Assembly: GCA_015065965.1 (NCBI GenBank)
Contig: SVPH01000006.1
Span: 1-64,000 of the forward strand
Direction: 5' to 3'
DNA length: 64,000 nucleotides
Source: Oscillospiraceae bacterium
GTDB lineage: Bacteria > Bacillota > Clostridia > Oscillospirales > Acutalibacteraceae
Part shown: in pieces, positions 1 through 9,238 of the stretch
Layout of the letters: every line of letters starts with the position of its first letter
How positions within the stretch are numbered: the first letter of the stretch is position 1
The notes under the pieces: generated by a model
The model's database searches: none
Seen by the model: the letters and a program-made list of their open reading frames with translations, nothing else
Told to the model about the DNA's origin: nothing
Translations under genes and position numbers: made by a program

Positions 1-2
1 AC

Positions 3-314
3 CTCAGCGGTGCCGACCTCAGCCGTGCCGACCTCAGCGGTGCCGACCTCAGACGTGCCGACCTCAGACGTGCCGACCTCAGCGGTGCCGACCTCAGCGG
101 TGCCGACCTCGATTTCTCTTGTTGGCCCCTTTGGTGCGGCGGTCTCAAGGTCAAAACCGATAAACGCCTTGCTTGCCAACTCGCATATCACCTTTGTTCT
201 ATGCAGTGTGAAGATGAGGAATATATAAAGATGCGCAATTCAATCCTCGGTTTTGCTAATCAGTTCCACAGAGTTAATGAATGCGGCATTCTTGAGAAAA
301 CGGAGGAAAAGTAA
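3..314 (+). CDS. Pentapeptide-repeat phage protein (5'-truncated by window edge)
   Basis: Frame 3 is open from the edge to TAA 312-314 and reads LSGADLSRADLSGADLRRADLRRADLSGADLSGADLDFSCWPLWCGGLKVKTDKRLACQLAYHLCSMQCEDEEYIKMRNSILGFANQFHRVNECGILEKTEEK; A(D)Lxx pentapeptide repeats. Missing from the ORF track because the start is off-window. Confidence 0.85.
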   Translation, partial: LSGADLSRADLSGADLRRADLRRADLSGADLSGADLDFSCWPLWCGGLKVKTDKRLACQLAYHLCSMQCEDEEYIKMRNSILGFANQFHRVNECGILEKTEEK

Positions 315-452
315 TTGAATGTGCCAAAAGAGATATACGAGATAATTGATTACATAAATGAGCAGAAATCCCTGCACAGACAAAAGAATTATTTTTCGCC
401 CTTGCAGAATCTGCGGTTAACATCAGTATCGGCGCGTGCGCACCGGAGGTAG
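315..452 (+). CDS. Small phage protein, unknown (45 aa, TTG start)
   Basis: TTG right after the previous stop with GGAGG upstream; LNVPKEIYEIIDYINEQKSLHRQKNYF..., stop 450-452. Confidence 0.45.
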   Translation: MNVPKEIYEIIDYINEQKSLHRQKNYFSPLQNLRLTSVSARAHRR

Positions 453-458
453 CCCACA

Positions 459-617
459 ATGTTTGAAGTTAAATATATTTTGCTTCGTGCGAGCGGAGAA
501 AGATGGTTTGTTGTCGGCGAATATACAGACCCCGTTGAACTTGCCACTGCGGCATATACATGTGGACTTGAAAAACAAAAAATAAGAATAGACAGGGTTG
601 GTGAAATTGATGTTTAG
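459..617 (+). CDS. Small phage protein, unknown (52 aa)
   Basis: ATG 459 after ggagg; MFEVKYILLRASGERWFVVGEYTDPVELATAAYTCGLEKQKIRIDRVGEIDV; co-directional with the operon. Confidence 0.6.
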   Translation: MFEVKYILLRASGERWFVVGEYTDPVELATAAYTCGLEKQKIRIDRVGEIDV

Positions 618-1056
618 ATATGAATGCCATAATTGCGGCAAAAAATTTGAACAGCCTGACATTGTGCAGGAAAGACACGGCCTTGGTTACCCTCCGTATG
701 AAGATGTCACAGTATGCCCGTATTGTCACGGCTATTTCGAAGAAATGCAGAAGTGTGAGATTTGCGGTGAGTATTTCTGTGAAGATGAGATAGAGTATGG
801 TGTTTGTCATGAGTGTGTTGAAAAGAATCTGACAGTTGATAATTGTTATCGATGGGGCGAAGATTGCAAAGAAAAAATCGAAATCAACGGTTTTCTTCGT
901 GCAGTTTATTCCGATACCAATATAGAACGTCTACTGCTTAAGAATTTCAAAGAAACTTGTCTGTATCAAAAAATTGTGTGTCAATCGTTTGTTAACACTG
1001 ATTATTCGTGGTTTGCAGATAAGTTGAAGGAGGAACATAATGCCGAAGAGTTTTGA
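598..1056 (+). CDS. Zinc-ribbon-like phage protein (start may be ATG 610)
   Basis: Multiple CxxC pairs (CHNCGKKF, CPYCHG, CEICGEYFC, CHEC). Confidence 0.7.
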   Translation: MVKLMFRYECHNCGKKFEQPDIVQERHGLGYPPYEDVTVCPYCHGYFEEMQKCEICGEYFCEDEIEYGVCHECVEKNLTVDNCYRWGEDCKEKIEINGFLRAVYSDTNIERLLLKNFKETCLYQKIVCQSFVNTDYSWFADKLKEEHNAEEF

Positions 1057-1264
1057 AAACGGTGTTAGTTTTTACACTGAAGGCACAGCGAAAATATCAA
1101 TTTTCTTTCCCGAAAATGATGTTCGCTGTATATGGTGTCCGTTCTGCCGTTCTGAAAGCGAATTAGGGCGGTTTTGGTGTAGGTTGACTAATCATATGGT
1201 CTATAACCCAAACTATGCAGAATTGCCCGAATTCTGCCCCATAACATTAAAAAAGGAGGAATAA
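1040..1264 (+). CDS. Small cysteine-containing phage protein
   Basis: ATG preceded by ggagg; CIWCPFC motif; operon context. Confidence 0.65.
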   Translation: MPKSFENGVSFYTEGTAKISIFFPENDVRCIWCPFCRSESELGRFWCRLTNHMVYNPNYAELPEFCPITLKKEE

Positions 1265-1266
1265 AA

Positions 1267-1890
1267 ATGGGAGAACCTGTTTTGGTTTACGGAAAATCAG
1301 GCAGCGGTAAAAGTCGCTCTCTTAAAAACTTCGCAGAAGATGAAATTTTTCTCATAAATGTTGTGTCAAAACGACTGCCGTTTCAGAAGCAGTTTAAATA
1401 TATTCTCAAAAGCAGAAACTATGCAACCATCAAATCTCAACTTTCAAAAATGAGTTGTAAAGTTGCAGTAATTGACGATGCAGGCTACTTGCAGACAAAC
1501 ACATTTATGAACGGGCATAGCGCACCTAAAAAAGGCAGCAACACATTTGATTTATTCAATCAGATAGGCGATGAGTTCTGGGATTTGGTTTTGTTTGTCA
1601 AAGAACAGTTGCCCGAAGATGTGATAGTTTACTTCACTATGCACGAAATCAGCAATGATATTGGTGAAGTTAAAGTAAGAACAATCGGAAAGTTGCTTGA
1701 TGAAAAGGTTTGCATTGAAGGTATGTTCACGATATGCCTTCACTGTATGACCGACGGCACAAAGCACTTTTTTAAGACTCAGGGTGGAACAAATGACATT
1801 GCGAAATCCCCAGAAGATATGTTTGAACTTGAAATAGAAAACGACTTGAAAGCGGTTGATAACCGTATCCGCGAATTTTGGAATTTTTAA
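1267..1890 (+). CDS. Phage AAA-type ATP-binding protein
   Basis: Walker A GKSGSGKS near the N-terminus, Walker B-like KVAVIDDAG. Confidence 0.8.
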   Translation: MGEPVLVYGKSGSGKSRSLKNFAEDEIFLINVVSKRLPFQKQFKYILKSRNYATIKSQLSKMSCKVAVIDDAGYLQTNTFMNGHSAPKKGSNTFDLFNQIGDEFWDLVLFVKEQLPEDVIVYFTMHEISNDIGEVKVRTIGKLLDEKVCIEGMFTICLHCMTDGTKHFFKTQGGTNDIAKSPEDMFELEIENDLKAVDNRIREFWNF

Positions 1891-1910
1891 TTTAAAGGAG
1901 ATAAAGAACT

Positions 1911-2438
1911 ATGAAAAAAATTGACTGGGCAAACGTAAAAGAAGCAACAGGTAACTCACTTGAGCCGGGCGGATATGTCTGCGGCATTACAAGCGTTGAG
2001 GATTTTCCCGACAAGGAATATCTCCGCTTTGAGTTTGACATTGCAGAAGGCGAGCACATTAACTATTACAGACAGTTGAATGAAAGCAAAGGCTTTTGGG
2101 GCGGTTCTTTCATTAAATCCTATAAAGAAAAGGCGTTATCTTTCTTCAAACAAATGCTTGTCTGCTTTGAAAAGTCAAATGCAGGGTTTAAGTTTGTTGA
2201 CGATGAAAAGACATTTAAACGTAAACTTATTGGCCTTGTTCTCAGCGAAGAAGAGTATGTTAAAAATAGCGGTGAAGTCGGCATCCGTCTTTATGTTTCG
2301 GCGTTTAAAACGGTTGATGAAATCCGCAAGGGCGATTTTAAAATTGAGCCTCTCAAAACGCTTTCAGATTTATCTACACCCGCTCCTGCATATAACGATA
2401 TTCCTCTTCCCGATGACGATGATCTTCCCTTCGCTTAA
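1911..2438 (+). CDS. Phage DUF669-like protein (recombination/replication cluster)
   Basis: MKKIDWANVKEATGN... pattern, acidic C-terminus; follows the AAA ATPase and precedes an ERCC4-type nuclease. Confidence 0.55.
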   Translation: MKKIDWANVKEATGNSLEPGGYVCGITSVEDFPDKEYLRFEFDIAEGEHINYYRQLNESKGFWGGSFIKSYKEKALSFFKQMLVCFEKSNAGFKFVDDEKTFKRKLIGLVLSEEEYVKNSGEVGIRLYVSAFKTVDEIRKGDFKIEPLKTLSDLSTPAPAYNDIPLPDDDDLPFA

Positions 2439-2449
2439 TAGGTGAGCAA

Positions 2450-3100
2450 ATGAAATTTCATTATACAAAAAAAGAATACAGTGAACTCATAAAACACATG
2501 CGTATCGTTTGTCAGACTAACGAAAAATCTAACGAACATATTTTAAGTTATTTTGACCGCTCGGGAATTGAGTATGTAAACCGCTCTATTCCCGAGGGCG
2601 ATTACAGTTTGATGATAAAAGCGTGCCCGGAACTCGGCTTTCCTCTCGATACATATTTTTATGATGAAATATTTATTGAGCGCAAAAACAGTTTACAGGA
2701 ACTTGCAAGCAGCCTTTACGGTCAAAAAGAAACGCCTGCTTATGTCGGCAGCGTTTTGGAAGAACTCAAATCGCAAAAAGTTTATTCTTCGCTAAAAACC
2801 GCATCGATTATCAGAGAAATGAAACAGGAGTTTTCTGTTTATGATGATGCGTTTTTACGGGAATTGAAACGAGCGATAAATAAACCGTATAAATTTCTTT
2901 TAATAGAACACCCAAGCGGATTAGATGGAATTCTCAGGCATGAATATCCAAATCAATATAGCAAATCTTCCTTTTGGGGGGCAGTGCATTCGATTGAAAT
3001 AAAATATGGTTTGAACATTAAATTCATTTCAAAAGAAAATATGGGTCTTGAGATATATACGTTGTGTAAAGGTATTCTTAACACATTGATTGTTAGGTAG
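2450..3100 (+). CDS. ERCC4-domain nuclease-like phage protein
   Basis: EGDYSL...IFIERKNSLQELASSL matches the GD-x(n)-ERK ERCC4 nuclease core. Confidence 0.7.
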   Translation: MKFHYTKKEYSELIKHMRIVCQTNEKSNEHILSYFDRSGIEYVNRSIPEGDYSLMIKACPELGFPLDTYFYDEIFIERKNSLQELASSLYGQKETPAYVGSVLEELKSQKVYSSLKTASIIREMKQEFSVYDDAFLRELKRAINKPYKFLLIEHPSGLDGILRHEYPNQYSKSSFWGAVHSIEIKYGLNIKFISKENMGLEIYTLCKGILNTLIVR

Positions 3101-3108
3101 GTGCAAAA

Positions 3109-3591
3109 ATGCTTGAAACAGGATATATAAAATTGCATCGCTCAATCCTGAATTGGGAATGGTACGGTGATACCGTTACAAAAAGTTTGTTTTTGCATTT
3201 GCTTCTGACAGTCAATATAAAAGATGCACGATGGCAAGGAGTTGATGTTCCGAGGGGGGCAAGGGTATGTTCTTTGACAACCTTATCCGAGGAAACGGGA
3301 TTTTCTGTCAAACAAATTCGGGTCAGCCTTGATAAACTGATTGGGACAGGCGAAGTGACAAGGTCAAAATTCCCGAAATTTTCAATAATTTCAATACAAA
3401 ATTGGAATAAATTTCAGACCGAGGGCAGGCAACAGGGCACAGGAAGGGCACAGAGCAGGGCACTCGAAGGGCAACAGAATAAGAATAATAAGAAAAAAGA
3501 AGATAAAATAGATACTAAAAAAGTATCTATTTTATCCGGCGAAGAAGGAAGTGTTTACCGTGAGGTCGGAGCAAACGATTGGGATGATTAA
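3109..3591 (+). CDS. Phage replication initiator/replisome-organiser-like protein
   Basis: GYIKLHRSILNWEWYGD...FLHLLLTVN..., HTH-like region LSEETGFSVKQIRVSLDKLIGTGEV; directly upstream of the DnaB-like helicase. Confidence 0.65.
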   Translation: MLETGYIKLHRSILNWEWYGDTVTKSLFLHLLLTVNIKDARWQGVDVPRGARVCSLTTLSEETGFSVKQIRVSLDKLIGTGEVTRSKFPKFSIISIQNWNKFQTEGRQQGTGRAQSRALEGQQNKNNKKKEDKIDTKKVSILSGEEGSVYREVGANDWDD

Positions 3592-4867
3592 CGAAATTTT
3601 TTTTGTTGATAATCAACTTGAAAAAGCGATAATCGGTGAAATGCTCCTTGATACAGATGCCTTGCGAAATGCTCTTGATAAACTTCAAATATCGGATTTT
3701 TCGGTTCATCAATATAAGCGGATTTTTGAAACAGCAGTAATTCTTGATAATGAAGGTAAAACAATCGACCCCTTGGTTATCGTCGGCAGATTTCCGACAA
3801 ACGAAAAGGGCAATGTCAAGAATCTCTTATATAGTTGTGTAAACGAAACGGTAAGCACAGCAGCATATGCAGAACATATTGATATGCTTAAACGCATATC
3901 AGCACGCCGAAAGGCTTATCAAAAAATTATGATGATTAGCGGGGCTATAGAGGAAGATGCTGACCCCGAAAGCATACAAAGTCTTGTTGATGATTTGGCA
4001 ATCAACATGGGCTTTGGCGAAAAGAAAGTTGAAATTAACTCTCTGCAGGGTTTTAATCGCTTTGTTGACAGTATAGGACAAAAAAAGGAATATTTTCGTA
4101 CAGGACTTAATGCTCTCGATAAGCAGATAAAAATAGGCAAAGGTCATTTTTTTGTTATCGGCGCAAGACCATCGCAGGGCAAAACGGCATTATCTTTGCA
4201 AATGGCCGTCAGTATGGCGGAACGGCACAAAGTGCTGTACTTCAGTTTTGAAACATCTGCGAACAGATTATATGAACGAATAATAGCAAGGGTGGCTAAC
4301 GTTGACTATGGTAAGATTGTTAACGGTACATTATCTGATGCTGACATAGAAAAAATAAAAAAACTACAGCCATATTTTGATGCAATAAACCTTGTAACAG
4401 TTGAAGCAGCAGGAATGACGGTTGAGCAAATAAAAGCAATGGCAATAAAGCATCATGCAGAAATTATTTTTGTTGACTATCTTGGTTTGGTGTTGACATC
4501 GGCCCCTGTCAATAATTCTTATGAAAGAACAACACAAATTTCAATGGCCTTACATAACATGGCTCAAAAGACGGGAATTGCGGTTGTTGCCTTATGTCAG
4601 TTGAGTAGGCAAGCAAACAGGACAGAACCTGATATGACGGCATTGAGAGATAGCGGACAGATTGAACAAGATGCGGATGAGGTTTTGTTCATTCACACTC
4701 CGGATGAAGAATCTGAAAGGCGGCATGAAAAGAAACTAATTGTCGCAAAGAACAAAGATGGCGAAAGCGGAACTTTTATCGCAGTTGAATTTATCGGAAA
4801 ATATCAGCGTTTCCAAAGACCGTTTGAAACTGAGGAAGAATACACCGATATTCCGTTTGTGGAGTGA
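3551..4867 (+). CDS. dnaB: DnaB-like replicative DNA helicase
   Basis: N-terminal DnaB domain (QLEKAIIGEMLLD), Walker A GARPSQGKTALS, Walker B IIFVDYLGL, LRDSGQIEQDAD. Confidence 0.9.
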   Translation: MFTVRSEQTIGMINEIFFVDNQLEKAIIGEMLLDTDALRNALDKLQISDFSVHQYKRIFETAVILDNEGKTIDPLVIVGRFPTNEKGNVKNLLYSCVNETVSTAAYAEHIDMLKRISARRKAYQKIMMISGAIEEDADPESIQSLVDDLAINMGFGEKKVEINSLQGFNRFVDSIGQKKEYFRTGLNALDKQIKIGKGHFFVIGARPSQGKTALSLQMAVSMAERHKVLYFSFETSANRLYERIIARVANVDYGKIVNGTLSDADIEKIKKLQPYFDAINLVTVEAAGMTVEQIKAMAIKHHAEIIFVDYLGLVLTSAPVNNSYERTTQISMALHNMAQKTGIAVVALCQLSRQANRTEPDMTALRDSGQIEQDADEVLFIHTPDEESERRHEKKLIVAKNKDGESGTFIAVEFIGKYQRFQRPFETEEEYTDIPFVE

Positions 4868-5505
4868 CTATGACAAAGAAAGAAAAAGCAAAATATCAGA
4901 AATTTGTAACGTTTTGTATGCGAGAAAAACAAACTGTCCTGTTTAACGGACACGAATACAGAGCAGAAAGAATGTGCTTTGGGTTTAACCCTAACGGACA
5001 CGAATACATTGTTGTTGAGTTGGCAGACCTTAACGGCTGTGACAGTTCAATAACCGCAGGTCTTGACCTTGTAATGGTCAATGCCGCAGGAATGAGCGTT
5101 TCACAGATGCAGAGCATCGCCATTCAGCAGAAGGCTGATGTGATGTTCGTTGACTATATGGGACTTGTCAACAGCGGTAAAGATAATCTGTCACCGTATG
5201 AAAGAGCATCGCAGATATCGGTTGCGTTGCACACCCTTGCACAGTCGCAGAAAATAACCGTGTTTGCACTCTGTCAACTCAACCGTATGGGAAAAAGCGA
5301 ACCCGATATGACATCGCTCAGAGATTCGGGACAGATTGAGCAGGATGCTGATGCTATTATTCTTTTGTCAACACCCGATGACAGTGAGGAAAAAAGACAC
5401 ATCAAAAAACTGGTAATAGCCAAGAACAAAGAGGGCGAATGCAGAGAGGCTGAAATCTGCTTCAAAGGCGAATATCAACGCTTCTATTCACTTGTGGAGG
5501 AATAA
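4864..5505 (+). CDS. Chimeric protein: novel N-terminus fused to a Walker-A-less DnaB C-terminal half
   Basis: VMFVDYMGL...YERASQISVALHTLAQ...FALCQLNRMGKSEPDMTSLRDSGQIEQDAD closely resembles the C-terminal half of the upstream helicase; the N-terminal ~65 aa do not. Confidence 0.8.
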   Translation: MTMTKKEKAKYQKFVTFCMREKQTVLFNGHEYRAERMCFGFNPNGHEYIVVELADLNGCDSSITAGLDLVMVNAAGMSVSQMQSIAIQQKADVMFVDYMGLVNSGKDNLSPYERASQISVALHTLAQSQKITVFALCQLNRMGKSEPDMTSLRDSGQIEQDADAIILLSTPDDSEEKRHIKKLVIAKNKEGECREAEICFKGEYQRFYSLVEE

Positions 5506-5508
5506 CGA

Positions 5509-5922
5509 ATGATATATGAACAGATACGCAGTTATGCCAAGTTCGGCGAAGAATTGCCGAGAAACGCAACGGCAGCGGACAGAATGGCATATCACAGTTT
5601 AATGCCGATTATTGACTGTTACCGTAAGAGAATTTTAAACGCAGAACAAACCAAAGCGGAAGAATGCAAGGTCAGAGCGTTATACAACGAACTTTCAAAT
5701 ACCGAAGGCAGATTGAGGGCGATGTATACAAGTCAGCAGGAGTTTCTCCGCAAGGCTGAAATGGAACTGACGGCGATTGTGAAAGATGTCAAGCCCGGTG
5801 CGGATTTTGTTGACCTGTTCAAAAGAGCAATGCAGATTATTTCATATTTTGAAGGACAACCCCACAGCGTTGAACTGAAGAATATTGAGAAGAAATTGAA
5901 GAAGGTGGAAGAACATCAATGA
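5509..5922 (+). CDS. Phage protein, unknown (coiled-coil-like)
   Basis: ORF with RBS, operon context. Confidence 0.55.
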   Translation: MIYEQIRSYAKFGEELPRNATAADRMAYHSLMPIIDCYRKRILNAEQTKAEECKVRALYNELSNTEGRLRAMYTSQQEFLRKAEMELTAIVKDVKPGADFVDLFKRAMQIISYFEGQPHSVELKNIEKKLKKVEEHQ

Positions 5923-6173
5923 AGTGCGTGGCATCGGATAAATCTCTGACCGAGCGGATTCGGAAAGAAGAGCGTGATAATGCGGTCAAGGCGATTATGG
6001 TAAACCTTGCACTTGCCGCCTGCGATAAATGCAGGCTGAGCAAGAAAACAGCCGAAAAACTTGTTAAAGAAACGATATACGGTGTGGAAACGCATAACCG
6101 TGGTGAGGTCACGCTTGCTGAAAAAGAGCAGGTGTTTGAAGAAGAGTACGGCATCAGATTTCATTGGGGGTGA
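5919..6173 (+). CDS. Phage protein, unknown
   Basis: ATGA overlap with the upstream CDS. Confidence 0.5.
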   Translation: MKCVASDKSLTERIRKEERDNAVKAIMVNLALAACDKCRLSKKTAEKLVKETIYGVETHNRGEVTLAEKEQVFEEEYGIRFHWG

Positions 6174-6406
6174 GTTTATTGAGCAGCAATAACAAACTTT
6201 CCGCAATCTGCCGTAAATGCTTTTACCGCCGATGTGACCGCAGCGACAAATTCTATAACGGCAATTCCCGTTGGGATAGCAGATGCGCATACCTTGAACT
6301 GACAGGAGAATTAAGAGGCTGCACACCCACTGACAGCGAATGCGCAAAATTCAAACCCCGGACAAGCACAAAAAGCCTGACGGGGAAACGGCAGATGATT
6401 AAGTGA
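6164..6406 (+). CDS. Small Cys-rich phage protein (start uncertain)
   Basis: CRKCFYRRCDRS...CAYL...C; fits between neighbours. Confidence 0.4.
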   Translation: MGVSLLSSNNKLSAICRKCFYRRCDRSDKFYNGNSRWDSRCAYLELTGELRGCTPTDSECAKFKPRTSTKSLTGKRQMIK

Positions 6407-6407
6407 G

Positions 6408-7205
6408 GTGAACACATTGAAAAAGATAAAAACTGAACTCTATAACGATAATTTTCAGAATTACAAGAGATACGGTATACCCAAAGCGCAACTTGTAATT
6501 GCTGATATTCCCTATAACGTAGGTACTAACTTCTACGGTTCTAATCCTATGTGGTATAACGGTGGCGATAATAGGAATGGCGAGAGCAAATTGGCGGGTA
6601 AAGCGGCGTTTAACACAGATTTTAATTTTAACATAGCAGAATACTTTCACTTCTGTAATAAATTACTTAAAAAGGAACCTGCAAAAAGTAATGGCAGGGG
6701 TAAATCTTCAGATGCACCATGCATGATTGTGTTCTGTGCTTTTGAACAGATACAGACGGTTATTAAGTATGCCGAAAAGTATGGTTTTAAGCATAATATT
6801 CCGCTTATATTCTGTAAGAACTATAGCCCTCAAGTCTTAAAAGCAAATATGCGCATTTGCGGAGCAACTGAATATGCGCTCGTTTTATACCGGGACAAGT
6901 TGCCGAAATTCAGAAACGGTGGACACATGGTGTTCAATTGGTTTGAGTGGAAGCGCGACAGCACAAAGGAATATCCGAAAATTCATCCGGCACAAAAGCC
7001 TGTAAATGTTCTCAAACGCTTAATAGAGATATTTACGGATGAAGGTGATGTTGTTATTGATCCTTGCGCCGGGAGCGGTTCAACGCTTCGTGCAGCCCGC
7101 GAACTCGGCAGAAGCAGTTACGGCTTTGAAGTATCAAAAGATTTCTACCGTAAAGCAACAACAGAAATGCTCAAAGAAGAAAATGAGCAATTAACATTCA
7201 ATTAA
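6408..7205 (+). CDS. Phage DNA methyltransferase (adenine/cytosine-N4 type)
   Basis: DIPYN catalytic motif and C-terminal DPCAGSGSTLRAA SAM-binding motif. Confidence 0.88.
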   Translation: MNTLKKIKTELYNDNFQNYKRYGIPKAQLVIADIPYNVGTNFYGSNPMWYNGGDNRNGESKLAGKAAFNTDFNFNIAEYFHFCNKLLKKEPAKSNGRGKSSDAPCMIVFCAFEQIQTVIKYAEKYGFKHNIPLIFCKNYSPQVLKANMRICGATEYALVLYRDKLPKFRNGGHMVFNWFEWKRDSTKEYPKIHPAQKPVNVLKRLIEIFTDEGDVVIDPCAGSGSTLRAARELGRSSYGFEVSKDFYRKATTEMLKEENEQLTFN

Positions 7206-7296
7206 ACCAACCCCACCGCTTCGGCACAACTTAATATTCAAAGAAAACTTTATATTTACACACTCTCACCCGGAGCGGCGGGGATAAGGAGGAATT

Positions 7297-7464
7297 ATGG
7301 ATAATACCGTAATAATTACTTTTGAAAAGGAATACGCAGAGGAACTTCTCTCGGCAGTAAAATCGGTTATCAAGCACGATAACAAAGAAAACTTCCTGAC
7401 CGCTGATGAATTCGAAACCCTCAGCAATCTTGAAGAAACTCTTTTTATAAAGATAGGTGGATAG
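7297..7464 (+). CDS. Small phage protein (55 aa)
   Basis: ATG 7297 with AAGGAGG upstream; MDNTVIITFEKEYAEELLSAVKSVIKHDNKENFLTADEFETLSNLEETLFIKIGG. Confidence 0.65.
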   Translation: MDNTVIITFEKEYAEELLSAVKSVIKHDNKENFLTADEFETLSNLEETLFIKIGG

Positions 7465-8308
7465 GATGAAAAGAATAATTCGCGTGTTTCCTCGCAAAAC
7501 ATCGTACACACCCAATGATGATATGGCTTTTATAGGAATGCCGACTTTACTTATTCCCGAGCATGATGAGATACATATTTCCTGCACTTTCACATGGGAT
7601 AGGTTATACTGCGAAGAACTTGCGTTTCAGTGGGAAGGCAGAACAAACAAACCCGTAAAACTCGGGGGTCCTGCTTTTGGCAGCGTTGCAGAAGACTTTA
7701 AGCAGGGTATGTATATAAAGAAAAACATTATATTTACAACAAGAGGTTGCAATAACAATTGCCCATGGTGCGGAGTTCCTAACATCGAAGGTAAACTTAA
7801 AGAATTACCGATATGTGAGGGAAATGTAATTCAGGATAATAATTTTCTCCAAGCAAGCCGCCGTCACAAAGACGAGGTTTTTGAAATGCTTAAACATCAA
7901 AAAGCAATCTGCTTCAAAGGTGGACTTGAAGCAGATTTGATTGATGACCATTTTATAAACGGCATATCTGATTTGAGAATATCGGAATTATGGCTTGCAT
8001 GTGATACCGATGCAAGATTGCCCGGATTTAAAAAGGCTTGTGAAAAACTGTCTAAGGCGGGTTTTAACAGAGAGAAAATAAAATGCTATGTTCTTTCTTA
8101 CGGCAAAGACAGAGACAAGGATGAGGCAAGGGCAAGAGCAGTTTACGAATCGGGGGCAATGCCTTTTGTTCAGTTGTATAGAGATTTTTCTGATAAGAAA
8201 ACCTTATACGATGCAGATTGGAACGCTTGGGCAAGAATGTGGCAAAGACCTGCAGCAACAATAGCACATATGGAAAAAGGTACAGATTATAAGGCGTTTA
8301 AAACATGA
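7457..8308 (+). CDS. Phage-encoded radical SAM-like protein
   Basis: TTRGCNNNCPWCGVP = CxxxCxxC cluster motif (start probably ATG 7466). Confidence 0.75.
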   Translation: MDRMKRIIRVFPRKTSYTPNDDMAFIGMPTLLIPEHDEIHISCTFTWDRLYCEELAFQWEGRTNKPVKLGGPAFGSVAEDFKQGMYIKKNIIFTTRGCNNNCPWCGVPNIEGKLKELPICEGNVIQDNNFLQASRRHKDEVFEMLKHQKAICFKGGLEADLIDDHFINGISDLRISELWLACDTDARLPGFKKACEKLSKAGFNREKIKCYVLSYGKDRDKDEARARAVYESGAMPFVQLYRDFSDKKTLYDADWNAWARMWQRPAATIAHMEKGTDYKAFKT

Positions 8309-8317
8309 GTGCTTTAA

Positions 8318-8545
8318 TCACTCCTTCGGATCCCGTTCAACAGCCTTTAAGTTGTATATAGGTTTCCAATCAAGGCATTGTCCGCAGCGGTCACAGTAAC
8401 TTTGAAAGAAACGCTCGATGATGACATTGCACCGGGGACAGCGAGGAAACGCATAACCATAAGGCAGTTTTGAAATCTCGGTAACACTCATTGGTGTTCT
8501 GTAAGAGATTGCTTCTTCGGCTGTGATTTTTTTTACTTTTTTCAT
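8318..8545 (-). CDS. Small zinc-ribbon-like protein, opposite strand to phage genes
   Basis: CPRCNVIIERFFQSYCDRCGQC; MKKVKKI start with AGGT upstream; ORF extends to 8566. Confidence 0.6.
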   Translation of the reverse strand: MKKVKKITAEEAISYRTPMSVTEISKLPYGYAFPRCPRCNVIIERFFQSYCDRCGQCLDWKPIYNLKAVERDPKE

Positions 8546-8632
8546 AGAAATACCTACTTTCATCATTATTTAATAATTAATGACGAAAATCGGTAAATGT
8601 TTCATTTTTTATTTTAAAAGGAGAAAACATTA

Positions 8633-9025
8633 ATGCGCAGATACATACCCCGCCAATACGAAATAAGCAAGAACAAGTATATTGAACTGAATGCCTTTTG
8701 CCGCCAATATAAAGAGTTCAAACAGGGCCTTAATGAATGCTATGGATTGTCTGCTACGGTGCTAAGCGATATACCCAAAGCAGGCAGCCGCACTTCAACG
8801 GTAGAAAGTACGGCTGAACGAGCGGATAAATATCAACGCAAAATAGATTTAATTGAAAGCACGGTAAAAAGTGTTTGCGGAGCGGATAAGGGGCTATATC
8901 CTTATCTGCTCAAGTGTGTAACTGAGGGTATTGCGTGGGAATATAATGCGGGTGTTCCATGCGGCAGAAGCAAATATTATCTGCTCAGGAGAAAGTTTTT
9001 CTTTGAACTTAGTCAAAAACGATAA
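8633..9025 (+). CDS. Phage late-transcription regulator-like protein (RinA/ArpU-like)
   Basis: Size, position just before the terminase, C-terminal ...PCGRSKYYLLRRKFFFELSQKR HTH-like segment. Confidence 0.5.
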   Translation: MRRYIPRQYEISKNKYIELNAFCRQYKEFKQGLNECYGLSATVLSDIPKAGSRTSTVESTAERADKYQRKIDLIESTVKSVCGADKGLYPYLLKCVTEGIAWEYNAGVPCGRSKYYLLRRKFFFELSQKR

Positions 9026-9113
9026 AAGGGGATAACACAGGGGCGCAATAATCTGCTATAATAGTTATTGTAGACAGTTGACGATGTTCTTCTTTTGTTT
9101 TCTCCTTCTATAA

Positions 9114-9155
9114 AAGCACCCTGAAGGCTCTGCGCCTTTGGGGTGTAATTTTTAT
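9114..9155 (+). terminator. Intrinsic terminator-like hairpin
   Basis: gcaccctgaaggc-tctgc-gcctttggggtg followed by taattttt. Confidence 0.55.
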
Positions 9156-9238
9156 TAATAAATATTTGTTGATGCTGCCATAGCGAGCAGCGAGGGATAG
9201 GGGCGGGATATATACGTTGATAAGAGAGGTGGTGACAA

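Noticed and set aside
1-115. 15-bp tandem DNA repeat as minisatellite/CRISPR-like array, and ORF 10..228 (TSAVP repeats)
   Set aside because: Frame 3 encodes pentapeptide repeats plus a plausible domain; repeats have no spacers, and the TSAVP frame is a shadow.
2080-2445. 121-aa overlapping + strand ORF
   Set aside because: Out-of-frame shadow of the DUF669-like CDS.
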